Source: Kosakonia pseudosacchari
GTDB taxonomy: Bacteria > Pseudomonadota > Gammaproteobacteria > Enterobacterales > Enterobacteriaceae
Length of the DNA: 64,000 nt
Assembly (NCBI RefSeq): GCF_900184035.1
Contig: NZ_FXWP01000026.1
Span: 62,001-126,000 of the forward strand
Direction of reading: 5' to 3'
Part shown: positions 36,452 through 44,555 of the stretch, one piece after another
How positions within the stretch are numbered: the first letter of the stretch is position 1
Layout of the letters: every line of letters begins with the position of its first letter
Notes under the pieces: model-generated
Seen by the model: only the letters and a program-made list of their open reading frames with translations
Databases searched by the model: none
Told to the model about the DNA's origin: nothing
Position numbers and translations under genes: made by a program

Positions 36452-37219
36452 TTAACCCTTTGGCAGCAAAATCGGTTGCAGACGCTGCCACACGTGCGGC
36501 GTTGCCGCCCAGGCGTTATTGCCCTGCGTTAGCCCATTGTTGGCGAGAAAATCGTTATGCATCCCGCCCGCCTCTTTAATAAGGATCAGCCCCGCCAGCG
36601 CATCCCAGCTGTGCAGGTGTGCTTCGAAATAACCATGCACCAGGCCGGCGGCAACGTGCGCCAGCATTAATGCCCCCGCGCCGAAACGGCGATGCTCCAC
36701 GCCGTGTTCAAACAGAGTTTCGATGGTGTGCGTGTATTCGCGTGGCGGTCTGCGGCTGGAGCGACCAATGCCGAGCACCACCGCGTCGGCGGCGGGTTCG
36801 GTGAGGGTTAAGCGTTTATCATTTAAGAACGTGCCCTTACCGCTTTCGGCGAAGAAAAATTCGTCGCGATCCGGGGCGTAAATCACCCCCAGCTTAATGG
36901 CTTCATCGCGCACGTAAGCAACCGAAATGCACCAGTAATCCATGCCGAGAATAAAATTGGTGGTGCCATCAATCGGGTCGATCACCCATATGCCGTCGCT
37001 GCCCGGCTCCAGCCCGCGCTCTTCACCCAGCAGGCCGTCCTGCGGGCGTTCGGCTTTCAGCCAGGCGCGTAATTCGGTTTCAACATACACATCCGCCTGG
37101 GAGACAAAATCCTGGCGGCCTTTTTGTTCGATGGTCAGCCCGTTGTCACGGAGCTGTTTCGCCTGCTGACCGAGACGACGAATCAGCGCGCACAGCGCCT
37201 GGGTAAACTCTTCTCTCAT
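36452..37219 (-). CDS. Inositol-monophosphatase-family phosphatase
   Basis: This 255-residue enzyme is of the IMPase/FBPase superfamily, which hydrolyses sugar, polyol or nucleotide monophosphates with Mg2+. All signature sites are present: DFVSQAD near 38, the metal-binding GEE at 65-67, WVIDPIDGTTNF with D81 and D84, and WDALAGLILIKEAGG. The start at 37219 (MREEFTQ) lies 10 bp after the lacI-type gene stop. A TTG at 37237 would overlap that stop and is less likely. It is the last gene of a minus-strand operon (MBL hydrolase, LacI regulator, IMPase) divergent from an ABC importer. This suggests that the imported compound is a phosphorylated sugar or polyol that is dephosphorylated here. Confidence 0.88.
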   Translation of the reverse strand: MREEFTQALCALIRRLGQQAKQLRDNGLTIEQKGRQDFVSQADVYVETELRAWLKAERPQDGLLGEERGLEPGSDGIWVIDPIDGTTNFILGMDYWCISVAYVRDEAIKLGVIYAPDRDEFFFAESGKGTFLNDKRLTLTEPAADAVVLGIGRSSRRPPREYTHTIETLFEHGVEHRRFGAGALMLAHVAAGLVHGYFEAHLHSWDALAGLILIKEAGGMHNDFLANNGLTQGNNAWAATPHVWQRLQPILLPKG

Positions 37220-37229
37220 ATCTGGACTC

Positions 37230-38252
37230 TTAGCCAATCTGTGGCGAGGTTTGTCGGTGAATCAGTGCCACCTTAACCCACTCAACGCGGGAAGGCTGTA
37301 AAGGATTTTTCGCCCGCTCCAGCAAGCGCGTCAGCGCCCGGTTCGCGATTTCCGCCACATCCTGATGCAGCGTGGTCAACTGGTAGCTGAACTGGCCGCT
37401 CTGCGGCGTGTTATCAAAGCCTATCAAGTGAAAATCGGCTGGCGCGGATTTGCCGCGTTTTCGCATACCGTCGAGAAAACCGCAGGCTAACTGCGCATTG
37501 GCGCAGAAAATCCCTTCCGGCAATGTGTCGTCGCAGGCCAGCGCTGCCTGAAAACCACCGTCGTAACCCTCTTCACGCGCATCAAACCAACGAACTTGCT
37601 GCTGAGTATCAACGCCAAGTTGTTGCAACGCCTGAAAAAACGCCTCGCCGCGCTGAATGCCCGCCCAGGTCGATCCGCAGTTATTGAGCCAGCCAAAACG
37701 GCGGCAGCCGGAGTCATAAAGCTGTTCGGCGGCCTGGCGCGCGCCAGATACGTTGTCGGAGCAGACAAAATCGACAAACGGGATATCCGGGTGGCGGTTG
37801 ATCCCGACCACCGGAATGCGCTGGCTGACGCACTCGTTAACAATCGCTTCTGGCGGTTGGCCTGAGGTGACGATCACGCCGGAGACGCGAAACTGGGTAA
37901 ATCGGCGCAGGGTGGCGACCAGATCCTGTTCGCCGGTGATTTCGGTGACCAGCGCCTGGTAGCCCCGGCGCTGGATTTCATGCAGCAAACTTTCCAGCAG
38001 GCTGCTGCGAAACGGGTCGCCAATACGCGCGACAATCACGCCAATCAAGTGGCTGCGCTGGCGATTAAGCCCCTGGGCGAGGAAATTGACCTGGTAGCCG
38101 AGCTCCTGCGCGGCACGCAGCACTTTCTCTTTGGTCGCCGGCGAAATGCTGCCGTTGCTGCTGAGCGCACGTGACACCACGGCACGGGAAACGCCCGCGC
38201 GTTTGGCCACATCTTCGGCGGTCACCGCTTGTTTGCGTAAACTCTGGCTCAC
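37230..38252 (-). CDS. LacI/GalR-family transcriptional regulator
   Basis: This 340-residue repressor has an N-terminal helix-turn-helix (VTAEDVAKRAGVSRAVVSRAL, residues about 10-30) and hinge helix (GYQVNFLAQGLN), then a periplasmic-binding-protein-like sensor domain (LIGVIVARIGDPF, IGFDNTPQSGQFSYQLTTLHQD). The start is GTG at 38252, which forms a GTGA overlap with the stop of the upstream hydrolase gene and has AGAGGA nearby. The longer frame to 38330 runs into that gene and is rejected. Two CG-centred palindromes at 39084 and 39112, upstream of the divergent importer, fit LacI-family operators, so it probably represses both operons until an imported sugar-like inducer binds. Confidence 0.92.
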   Translation of the reverse strand: MSQSLRKQAVTAEDVAKRAGVSRAVVSRALSSNGSISPATKEKVLRAAQELGYQVNFLAQGLNRQRSHLIGVIVARIGDPFRSSLLESLLHEIQRRGYQALVTEITGEQDLVATLRRFTQFRVSGVIVTSGQPPEAIVNECVSQRIPVVGINRHPDIPFVDFVCSDNVSGARQAAEQLYDSGCRRFGWLNNCGSTWAGIQRGEAFFQALQQLGVDTQQQVRWFDAREEGYDGGFQAALACDDTLPEGIFCANAQLACGFLDGMRKRGKSAPADFHLIGFDNTPQSGQFSYQLTTLHQDVAEIANRALTRLLERAKNPLQPSRVEWVKVALIHRQTSPQIG

Positions 38253-39007
38253 CCTTTCCTCTCCGCACGACGGCTGAGATCGGTGGCGAAACCATCGTGG
38301 CTGAGAAACAAGCCCGGATAGGGCGCGCAAGCCTGTTCAAGCACGGGCAGCGCGGCGTCGTTGCAGTGGTACAAACCCAGGCGCGGTAAGCACAGTTGCT
38401 CAAACAGCGCCAGGCAACCGGGAAAATCGCCATGCGAGGCGTCATTAGGTAGCGCGGTTGCCGAAGCGCACTCCTGAAACGCCAGGCAGGCATTGTGCAT
38501 CAGCGCGATGCTTTCCGGCGTCGGGCGTCCGTCGCCGCTGTAGAAAAGGGTGTGGCCGTCTGCTTCGATTCGCAGGGCGAGATTGGCGAGTTCATGATGG
38601 GTAAACGCGGTGCGCATCTGCCAGCCATGCCACTGCCAGGCGGGTTCGCTGTCGCGCCAGTCAATGTCGAAGCAGAGATCGTTTTCCGGCCAGTTAGCGA
38701 GGCTCGCCAGTTTTATCAGTACCGGGCGCTGTTCGCGCTGCGACCAGATAATAAGCGGTTTACGGCGCTGAAAACTTTTCCAGTGATTCAGCAGCGCAGT
38801 GAGCCCGGTGCAGTGATCCGGGTGGACGTGAGTGAAGTAAATGGCGTCGATGTCGTTTACGTCGCCGCCGTGCTGCCACAGTGCGCGCGGGATTGTCGGG
38901 CCACAGTCGATCAGCAGCTGGCGGTTTTCCTTGTCGATAACGCGAATTGCCGAGGTGTTTTGCTGCATCGAGAACGCGCTACCACAGCCCAGAACATCTA
39001 TTTTCAT
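38249..39007 (-). CDS. Metallo-beta-lactamase-fold hydrolase (RNase Z/PhnP-like)
   Basis: This 252-residue cytoplasmic MBL-fold enzyme has metal-binding motif THVHPDH (H60, H62, D64, H65), an early GCGSA loop, LLIDCGP strand and later SGDGRPTPES and FLSHDGF blocks that supply the remaining ligands. The fold group includes phosphodiesterases such as RNase Z and PhnP (cyclic ribose phosphate). A role in opening a cyclic or diester phosphate before the IMPase step is an inference from the operon. It is the first gene of the minus-strand operon and overlaps the LacI gene by 4 bp. A GGTGAAG ribosome site precedes the ATG. Confidence 0.82.
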   Translation of the reverse strand: MKIDVLGCGSAFSMQQNTSAIRVIDKENRQLLIDCGPTIPRALWQHGGDVNDIDAIYFTHVHPDHCTGLTALLNHWKSFQRRKPLIIWSQREQRPVLIKLASLANWPENDLCFDIDWRDSEPAWQWHGWQMRTAFTHHELANLALRIEADGHTLFYSGDGRPTPESIALMHNACLAFQECASATALPNDASHGDFPGCLALFEQLCLPRLGLYHCNDAALPVLEQACAPYPGLFLSHDGFATDLSRRAERKG

Positions 39008-39083
39008 TTCGCTTCACCAAAATTATCGCGGACTTAATCAAATTGTCACAAATAGCCGACAAAGTAGGCTCACATAATGTCGG

Positions 39084-39095
39084 TGCAACGTTGCA
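39084..39095. promoter_or_regulatory. Candidate LacI-family operator 1
   Basis: The perfect palindrome tgcaacgttgca has the central CG pair typical of LacI/GalR-family operators. It lies 76 bp before the importer GTG start and 77 bp before the divergent hydrolase start, inside the shared control region, a few bases after a cataat -10-like hexamer (39073-39078). Confidence 0.75.
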
Positions 39096-39111
39096 TTTTT
39101 TTTACAAATAA

Positions 39112-39127
39112 ATGAACACGTGTTCAT
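39112..39127. promoter_or_regulatory. Candidate LacI-family operator 2
   Basis: The perfect 16-bp palindrome atgaacacgtgttcat is also CG-centred. Its centre is 30 bp from that of operator 1, close to three helical turns, which would let two dimers bind on one face. It contains an in-frame ATG (39112) that is probably not a start codon. Confidence 0.55.
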
Positions 39128-39159
39128 CGAAGAAAGAAACGCTGAAGAAAGGAACGCCC

Positions 39160-40191
39160 GTGAGTTATTTACAGATTGAAAAACTGAAAATTGGCTATGG
39201 CGAAAATATCGTTCTTCACGATATTCATCTTGCCGTGGAAAAGGGCGAAATGATTGCGCTGCTTGGGCCGTCTGGCTGCGGAAAAACCACGCTACTCAAC
39301 GCGTTATGCGGTTTTATTCCGGTGCGATCCGGCGTTATTGCCGTGAATGGTCGGGATATTACGCACAGCACGCCGGAGCAGCGAAATATTACCATGGTGT
39401 TTCAGAGTTATGCTTTATGGCCGCATTTTACCGTCGCGCAAAATATTGGTTATGGCTTAAAAGTCCGCCGCGTTAAAAAAGAGGCGATCGCGCAGCGGGT
39501 GCAGGAATTATTAAAAATCGTCAATCTTGAGAATTATGCGGATATTAAAGTCACCGCGCTTTCCGGCGGCCAGCGTCAGCGCGTGGCGCTGGCGCGCGCA
39601 TTAGCCATTGAGCCGGATGTGCTGGTGCTGGATGAGCCGCTGTCGAACCTGGACGCCAAAGTGCGCCTCAATGTGCGCCATGAGATCAAAGCGCTACAGA
39701 AAAAACTTGGGTTTACCTCGTTAATCGTTACGCACGATCAGCAAGAGGCGCTGGTGATGGCCGACAGAATTGCAGTGCTGAACAACGGGCGTATCGAACA
39801 AATGGGCACGCCGGAAGATATTTATCACCGCCCGGCAACGCCGTTTGTCGCCGATTTTATGGGCGCGGATAACTGCATAACGCGTGCTGATGCGGGCGGG
39901 GAAACGCTCTATTTCCGCAGTTCGGACGTCAACATGCACCGCCCGTTAACGCAGCCGGAGCAGCCGGGCCTGGTGCTGAATGGCGTGGTGGAAGAGAGCG
40001 CGTTTCTCGGCCATCAGTATCGTCACAGCGTGCGCTGCGATGGGCAGATTTTTCTCGCGGATTCCACTCAGTTCTGGCCCGCCCGAACGCCGGTGATTTT
40101 GCATGTGCCGGAAACGGCGCTGCATGTTTTTGCCTCTTTTGCATCAAGCCAACCAACACACTCTTTTTCTGGGGAAACATCATGTCCGTAA
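39160..40191 (+). CDS. ABC importer ATPase (PotA/FbpC/PhnT-like)
   Basis: This 343-residue ATPase is of the family that drives uptake of polyamines, iron, phosphonates or sugar phosphates. Walker A GPSGCGKTT, Q-loop VFQSYALWPHF, signature LSGGQRQR, Walker B VLVLDEPLSNLD and the switch-loop H of VTHDQ are intact. A C-terminal TOBE-like regulatory domain covers about residues 240-343. The start is GTG at 39160 behind AAGGAAC; an ATG at 39112 falls in a candidate operator. The stop overlaps the binding-protein gene by 10 bp. First gene of a four-gene importer operon. Confidence 0.88.
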   Translation: MSYLQIEKLKIGYGENIVLHDIHLAVEKGEMIALLGPSGCGKTTLLNALCGFIPVRSGVIAVNGRDITHSTPEQRNITMVFQSYALWPHFTVAQNIGYGLKVRRVKKEAIAQRVQELLKIVNLENYADIKVTALSGGQRQRVALARALAIEPDVLVLDEPLSNLDAKVRLNVRHEIKALQKKLGFTSLIVTHDQQEALVMADRIAVLNNGRIEQMGTPEDIYHRPATPFVADFMGADNCITRADAGGETLYFRSSDVNMHRPLTQPEQPGLVLNGVVEESAFLGHQYRHSVRCDGQIFLADSTQFWPARTPVILHVPETALHVFASFASSQPTHSFSGETSCP

Positions 40192-41330
40192 ACACGAAAC
40201 TTGCTGTGATAGCCGCACTCTGTTTGGGTTATGGCGTCCAGACCGCCAGTGCCGAAACGGTGCTCAATGTGGCGACGGCGGGCGATCAAAATATGGTCGA
40301 CTACGTTAAAACCTGGCTGGGGCCAAAGTTTGAAGCCGCCCATCCGGGCGTGAAAGTGCAGGTGGTCGGCACCGGGCCGGGTGATGCGGGTTCCAACAAG
40401 ATTGTCGAGAAACTGACGGCGCAACAGCAGAGCGGCGCGAAAAGCTGGGATATCGACGTTGCGGTAGTGCACCAGGCGGCCGGTGGTCAACTGGTGGAAA
40501 AAGGGCTGCTGGAGAAATATCGCCACGCTATAAACACCGGTTCGATGGTGACGGCCGGGAACGCCAAAAACGCGCTTGGCGTGAACGTTGACGGCTACGT
40601 GATGCCGATGTTTTTAAGCCAGACCGCTATCGCGTATAACAGCGATCTGATTAAAACCCCGCCGAAATCCTACGACGAACTGGTGCAGTGGTCGGCGAAA
40701 AACCCGCAAGCCTTTGGCTATAACGGCATTAAAAACGGCATGTCCGGCGTCAGCTTTGTGGTCGGCTGGATCTACGCTTACGGCACCGACGCGGCGCGTC
40801 TTTCCGCGCTGCCGTATGACAAAGGCGTGGAAAAAAGCTGGAGCCAGGCGTTCGCCAAATTGAAGGAATTCAACAAAAACGTCACCTCCACGCCGGGTAA
40901 CGCTGGCACGCTGGATATGCTGAGCCGGGGCGAAATCACCATGGGACCGGTGTGGGTCGATATGTTCTATAGCTGGAAAGATCAGGGCAAAGTGCCGCCG
41001 TCGATCAAACTGGCGTTAATCTCTCCGGGGATGCCGGGCCAGCCGATGTATTACGTCGTTCCGGCACACGCCGCGCAGGGCAAACTGGCGCAGGAGTTTA
41101 TCGCGCTGGCGACCAGCCCGGAGGTGCAGGCGCAGGGCATTGTGAAGCAGTTCAACTGGTATCCGGGCATTGACGCGAAATATGTGAAAGCGAAGCTGGA
41201 CGCGGCCACCTGGCAGAAGCTGTTTGCGGAAATCTCGCCGGATGATTTAGCCAACTATGGCAAAAGTTTCCCGATCACGCCGTACTTTGACGATATCAAA
41301 GAGGGCTATGAGAGCCAGGTTTCTAACTGA
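40182..41330 (+). CDS. Periplasmic family 1 solute-binding protein
   Basis: This 382-residue protein has a signal peptide (KLAVIAALCLGYGVQTASA, then AETVLNVATAG). The mature fold is a family 1 binding protein of the spermidine, iron and phosphonate-binding type, with blocks DIDVAVVHQAAGG, MFLSQTAIAYNSD and ITMGPVWVDMFYSWKDQ. The ligand cannot be read directly. The divergent IMPase and MBL hydrolase genes argue for a phosphorylated sugar, polyol or diester rather than a metal. Its start overlaps the ATPase gene by 10 bp. A terminator-like hairpin after the stop probably raises its expression over the permeases. Confidence 0.86.
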   Translation: MSVNTKLAVIAALCLGYGVQTASAETVLNVATAGDQNMVDYVKTWLGPKFEAAHPGVKVQVVGTGPGDAGSNKIVEKLTAQQQSGAKSWDIDVAVVHQAAGGQLVEKGLLEKYRHAINTGSMVTAGNAKNALGVNVDGYVMPMFLSQTAIAYNSDLIKTPPKSYDELVQWSAKNPQAFGYNGIKNGMSGVSFVVGWIYAYGTDAARLSALPYDKGVEKSWSQAFAKLKEFNKNVTSTPGNAGTLDMLSRGEITMGPVWVDMFYSWKDQGKVPPSIKLALISPGMPGQPMYYVVPAHAAQGKLAQEFIALATSPEVQAQGIVKQFNWYPGIDAKYVKAKLDAATWQKLFAEISPDDLANYGKSFPITPYFDDIKEGYESQVSN

Positions 41331-41340
41331 TTAACGGATA

Positions 41341-41370
41341 TGCCTGGGCATTTCGCCCGGGCATTTTTTT
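41341..41370 (+). terminator. Intra-operon attenuating terminator after the binding-protein gene
   Basis: Arms tgcctgggc and gcccgggca (one G-T pair) around a short loop are followed by seven T residues. It sits between the binding-protein and permease genes on the same strand and would allow partial read-through. Confidence 0.8.
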
Positions 41371-41392
41371 GCTGTGATTATTCAGGTTCACC

Positions 41393-42223
41393 ATGCGACA
41401 CGCCTTTAAATACTGCTTACTGGTTGGCCCGGCGACGCTGCTGATAGCCGTCTTTTTTCTCTGGCCGCTGGGCTTTTCGCTGATCTCGGCGTTCACCAGC
41501 GATACGCAGCCTTTTACACTTGCGCATTTTGCGAAAGTCTTTGCGCTTTACTCGAACGATATTCTCTTCACCGTGCTTATCGTGCTGGTTTCACTGGTGA
41601 TCCTCGCGCTGCTGTCGATAACGATTTCCGCCATTATCGTGCTGTCGCCGTTTCGCCGCATCGTTAAGACGCTGGCCTTTTTATACCGTCTGCCGCTGTT
41701 TATTCCCTTTATTGTTACCGCGCAGATGATGCGCACCTTCCTCGCCAAAAATGGCCTGATGAACAATGTGCTGGTGGCGAGCGGGCTGTTAACACCGATG
41801 GACACCACCTCGCTTTTGGGCTGGAGCGGCATCATCATCACTTTCGTCTGGAAGCAGATGGCGTTCTCGACATTACTGATTTGCGGCGCGATGTCGGCGG
41901 TGGATCCGTCGCATATACTGGCGGCGAAAAACCTCGGTGCGTCGCGTTTACGTATCCTGTTCGACATTATTTTGCCGCAGGTGCTGCCGACGATTGGCGT
42001 GGCGATGGTGCTCTCCACGGTAACGATGATGTCGGTGCTCTCCGTACCGCTGATGATTGGCACCGGCACGCCAACCATGATGACCGTCGATATGGCGTTT
42101 CGCGTGAATTCGTACGGCGATTACCCGGTGGCGAACGCGATGGGGGTGATCTCCTGGCTGATTTGCGCGGCGCTCTCCTGGTTCTATTTACGTCACAGCC
42201 TGCATGCCAAAGGAGCGCAGTGA
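41393..42223 (+). CDS. ABC importer permease 1 (PotB/PhnU-like)
   Basis: This inner-membrane permease has 276 residues and about six transmembrane segments (starting LLVGPATLLIAVFFLWPLGF). The cytoplasmic EAA-type loop (AAKNLGASRLRILFDIILPQVLP) couples to the ATPase. It resembles the first of the two permeases in polyamine and phosphonate importers. Its stop codon TGATG shares one base with the ATG of the second permease, so the two are translationally coupled and should heterodimerise. Confidence 0.87.
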   Translation: MRHAFKYCLLVGPATLLIAVFFLWPLGFSLISAFTSDTQPFTLAHFAKVFALYSNDILFTVLIVLVSLVILALLSITISAIIVLSPFRRIVKTLAFLYRLPLFIPFIVTAQMMRTFLAKNGLMNNVLVASGLLTPMDTTSLLGWSGIIITFVWKQMAFSTLLICGAMSAVDPSHILAAKNLGASRLRILFDIILPQVLPTIGVAMVLSTVTMMSVLSVPLMIGTGTPTMMTVDMAFRVNSYGDYPVANAMGVISWLICAALSWFYLRHSLHAKGAQ

Positions 42224-43044
42224 TGACCTCGTTTCGCCAAAAACTCCACGGCAGTTTTCTGCTGCAAACCCTGTTGCTCACTTTTCTGGTGCTGGCGCTG
42301 TTTGGCCCGCTGTTGAACCTGATTATCTGGACGGTGGCGGAGAGCTGGTTTTTCCCGCACACCTTGCCGAGCCAGTGGGGATTAAAATACTGGAGCCAGG
42401 TGTTTAGCCCCTACAGTGATGTTTCCGGTTCGCTCTCAATCAGCGTATTCATTGCGGTGTTGTCGGTCATTGTCTGTCTGCTGATCTCCATTCCGGCGGG
42501 TTACGCGCTGTCGCACCGATCCATGCCCTGTCGCGCCTTTTTTATGCTGCTGTTTCTTATCCCGCAAGCGTTTCCCAACCTGACGGTGTATATGAACGTG
42601 GCGCGGCTCTTTTATCAGTGGGGGCTAAACGGCACGATTGCGGGCGTGGTACTGGTGCATAGCGTTCATGGCCTGATGTACTCGATCTGGATTAGCGTGG
42701 CGGCGTTCTCGGCGCTTGATCCGTTGCTGGCGCGCGCTTCGCGCAATCTGGGTGCCGGGCCGGTCTATACATTTTTCCATATCATTTTGCCGCAGGCCGC
42801 GCCTGGGCTGATTGCCGCCAGCATTTTTGTATTTCTGGAATCATTAGACGAGTTTACCGCCACCTTTTTTGTTGGCGCGCCGGATATCACCACGCTGCCC
42901 ATTTTGCTCTATACCGCCAGTATGTCGGGCAACTACCAGGTGTCGTCCATCACCGCGCTGATCCTGCTGGTGCCATCGGTACTGTTTATGCTGGTTATCC
43001 ATAAATTTATGCGCCCGGAAATGTTGTCGAAACTGGGGAAATAA
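42223..43044 (+). CDS. ABC importer permease 2 (PotC/PhnV-like)
   Basis: This 273-residue second permease has six hydrophobic segments (first LLLTFLVLALFGPLLNLIIW) and an EAA-type loop ARASRNLGAGPVYTFFHIILP. The start is the ATG in the TGATG overlap with permease 1. A longer frame extending back to 41881 only reads permease 1 out of frame and is not real. Last gene of the importer operon; no clear terminator lies in the 85 bp before the next gene, so read-through into it is possible. Confidence 0.87.
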   Translation: MTSFRQKLHGSFLLQTLLLTFLVLALFGPLLNLIIWTVAESWFFPHTLPSQWGLKYWSQVFSPYSDVSGSLSISVFIAVLSVIVCLLISIPAGYALSHRSMPCRAFFMLLFLIPQAFPNLTVYMNVARLFYQWGLNGTIAGVVLVHSVHGLMYSIWISVAAFSALDPLLARASRNLGAGPVYTFFHIILPQAAPGLIAASIFVFLESLDEFTATFFVGAPDITTLPILLYTASMSGNYQVSSITALILLVPSVLFMLVIHKFMRPEMLSKLGK

Positions 43045-43129
43045 TTGCGCCTTAACGCCGCGAAAGTCGTCCATCGAGCCACTTAATCAACGGCAATGAA
43101 GTCAGATAACCGCTATTAAAGGAGCGCGC

Positions 43130-44251
43130 ATGGACATTAAAGGACCGGCAGCAATTGATGTATTTAAACCCTATGATATTTCGCCTTATGCAGACAAAAC
43201 GCTAAGAGCGGTGCAGCTGGAGCCTGCCTATACGCCAGCAAAAGAGACTTTCCAGGCGTTTCAGCAGCGGCATTACTCATGGCGAACCGGTGATAAACAG
43301 GCCGATCTTTCCCGCGTACCCAAAGATGAAGGCAAAATACCGTTGCCCACGCTGGGCGAAAGTTTGCAGGAGATTTTCCTCGGCGCGGTGTTGGGCGGGC
43401 CGCTGCCGGAATTCCCCGGTGCGTCGCGTGCCTTTGCCGGTGCTGGTGCCGGGCGTCTTGCAGAACGACCCGCCAGCGCGCTTGAAAATGCGCATCTGCA
43501 AAACAAAACCGCGCTGGCTGAACCGGCAAGCGCGGCAGCGAAATCCTTCACCTCCCTTGTGCAGGAAAATACGCCAGGTATACGGTCATTAAGCCATGCC
43601 GCTGCTGATGTTTCCGGGCCGGATGCGATACACGTTGTTCTGCCGGAAGGGAAAGGGGGGGTTGCTACATCTACAACGGCAAAAACAGACAGCGCCAGGT
43701 TAGCGGAGGTTTATCAAGTCGGCATGGATGTCGGCGAGAGAGAAATGGGCGCGGTGACGTTGTCGGGTGAGATCAATATTGTTCGCCGGGATGCGGGGTT
43801 GAATAACGAAAATTTGTACCTGTTTTTCACGGATACGTATAAAGGTGAACCGCGGTTGAATATCATCGGCCACGGTGTGTTTACGCCAAAGGGTGACAGC
43901 ACCACGGGTCTGCAAGTCGCCGGTGGCGTTAAAGCGCCGTTTGATGTGGCAATGGATACGCTGGAACTTGCCGGGGAGGTGAAGTTTAAAAATATCCGCT
44001 GCTTAAGCTGCCACAGTGGCGAAGGCGGGATTGATGCTTTCGCACAAAAACTGGCGAATTATACCGGCGTGCCGGTAAAGGGCTATCACGGTTCGGTGAC
44101 CATTGGCGGGCGCGCGGATGGCTCCAATATTGTCGTCATCAAAAATGAGATGGATGCACTGTTCCATTTCGGCGAACGCGAAACGACGCACTATCAGCCA
44201 CAGAAATTCCACCCGCTCTGGCGACCATGGGAAGCCCGCATTCTTGAGTAA
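43130..44251 (+). CDS. Unrecognised protein with possible clan-CD cysteine-peptidase-like domain
   Basis: This 373-residue protein has no signal peptide or membrane helix. Residues 1-160 are low in obvious structure, rich in Ala, Pro and Gly. The C-terminal half contains LNIIGHGVF (His248-Gly249) and, 40 residues later, IRCLSCHSGEGG (Cys291, Cys294), followed by PVKGYHGSVTIGG. A His-Gly at a strand end and a Cys at the next strand end is the layout of clan-CD peptidases (MARTX CPD/C80, CHAT, caspases), but similarity is too weak to name a family. The flexible N-terminus and lack of a housekeeping look suggest a secreted or toxin-like protein. AAAGGAG ribosome site. It could equally be an unrelated alpha/beta domain. 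Confidence 0.5.
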   Translation: MDIKGPAAIDVFKPYDISPYADKTLRAVQLEPAYTPAKETFQAFQQRHYSWRTGDKQADLSRVPKDEGKIPLPTLGESLQEIFLGAVLGGPLPEFPGASRAFAGAGAGRLAERPASALENAHLQNKTALAEPASAAAKSFTSLVQENTPGIRSLSHAAADVSGPDAIHVVLPEGKGGVATSTTAKTDSARLAEVYQVGMDVGEREMGAVTLSGEINIVRRDAGLNNENLYLFFTDTYKGEPRLNIIGHGVFTPKGDSTTGLQVAGGVKAPFDVAMDTLELAGEVKFKNIRCLSCHSGEGGIDAFAQKLANYTGVPVKGYHGSVTIGGRADGSNIVVIKNEMDALFHFGERETTHYQPQKFHPLWRPWEARILE

Positions 44252-44276
44252 AATCGTTGTGCTGACGTAAAACACC

Positions 44277-44316
44277 GATGCCCGCTAAGCCGGATCTTTT
44301 CGGGCATCTGCATTTT
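44277..44316 (+). terminator. Terminator after the clan-CD-like gene
   Basis: Arms gatgcccg (44277-44284) and cgggcatc (44301-44308) enclose a 16-base loop and are followed by tgcatttttt. The region up to yjcB (44317-44526) has no supported gene; it holds another inverted repeat agatcggcg/cgccgatct at 44448-44470. Confidence 0.65.
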
Positions 44317-44526
44317 TTACGCCCTGGCTCGGTAAGTGGGCGTTCCCGCTTAGCGAGCCCGCAGGTAATCAAATGCGGCTTCTCCGCCCGAACAGTGTTG
44401 TCAGCGAAAGGCTGCTAGTCTCTTTACGCGGCTACCGCGGGCGGGAAAGATCGGCGGTTGGCGCCGATCTGTTGTTTATATTTATGCGAAGGTGCGTGGC
44501 GTAGAAAAGCGAGCACCCGAGGAAAT

Positions 44527-44550
44527 AAAAAAGCGCCCGCAGGCGCTTTA
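44527..44550 (-). terminator. Terminator of yjcB
   Basis: On the minus strand the stem aaagcgcc/gggcgctt is followed by a T-run (ttttttatttcc), six bases after the yjcB stop. Confidence 0.85.
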
Positions 44551-44555
44551 AGCAA

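Noticed and set aside
37230-38330. Longer LacI-type protein starting at 38330
   Set aside because: The extra 26 residues lie inside the upstream hydrolase gene, and the helix-turn-helix begins right after the GTG at 38252 that overlaps the hydrolase stop.
41881-43044. 387-codon version of permease 2
   Set aside because: Its first 114 codons read permease 1 out of frame and have no membrane character. The ATG at 42223 is coupled to the permease 1 stop.
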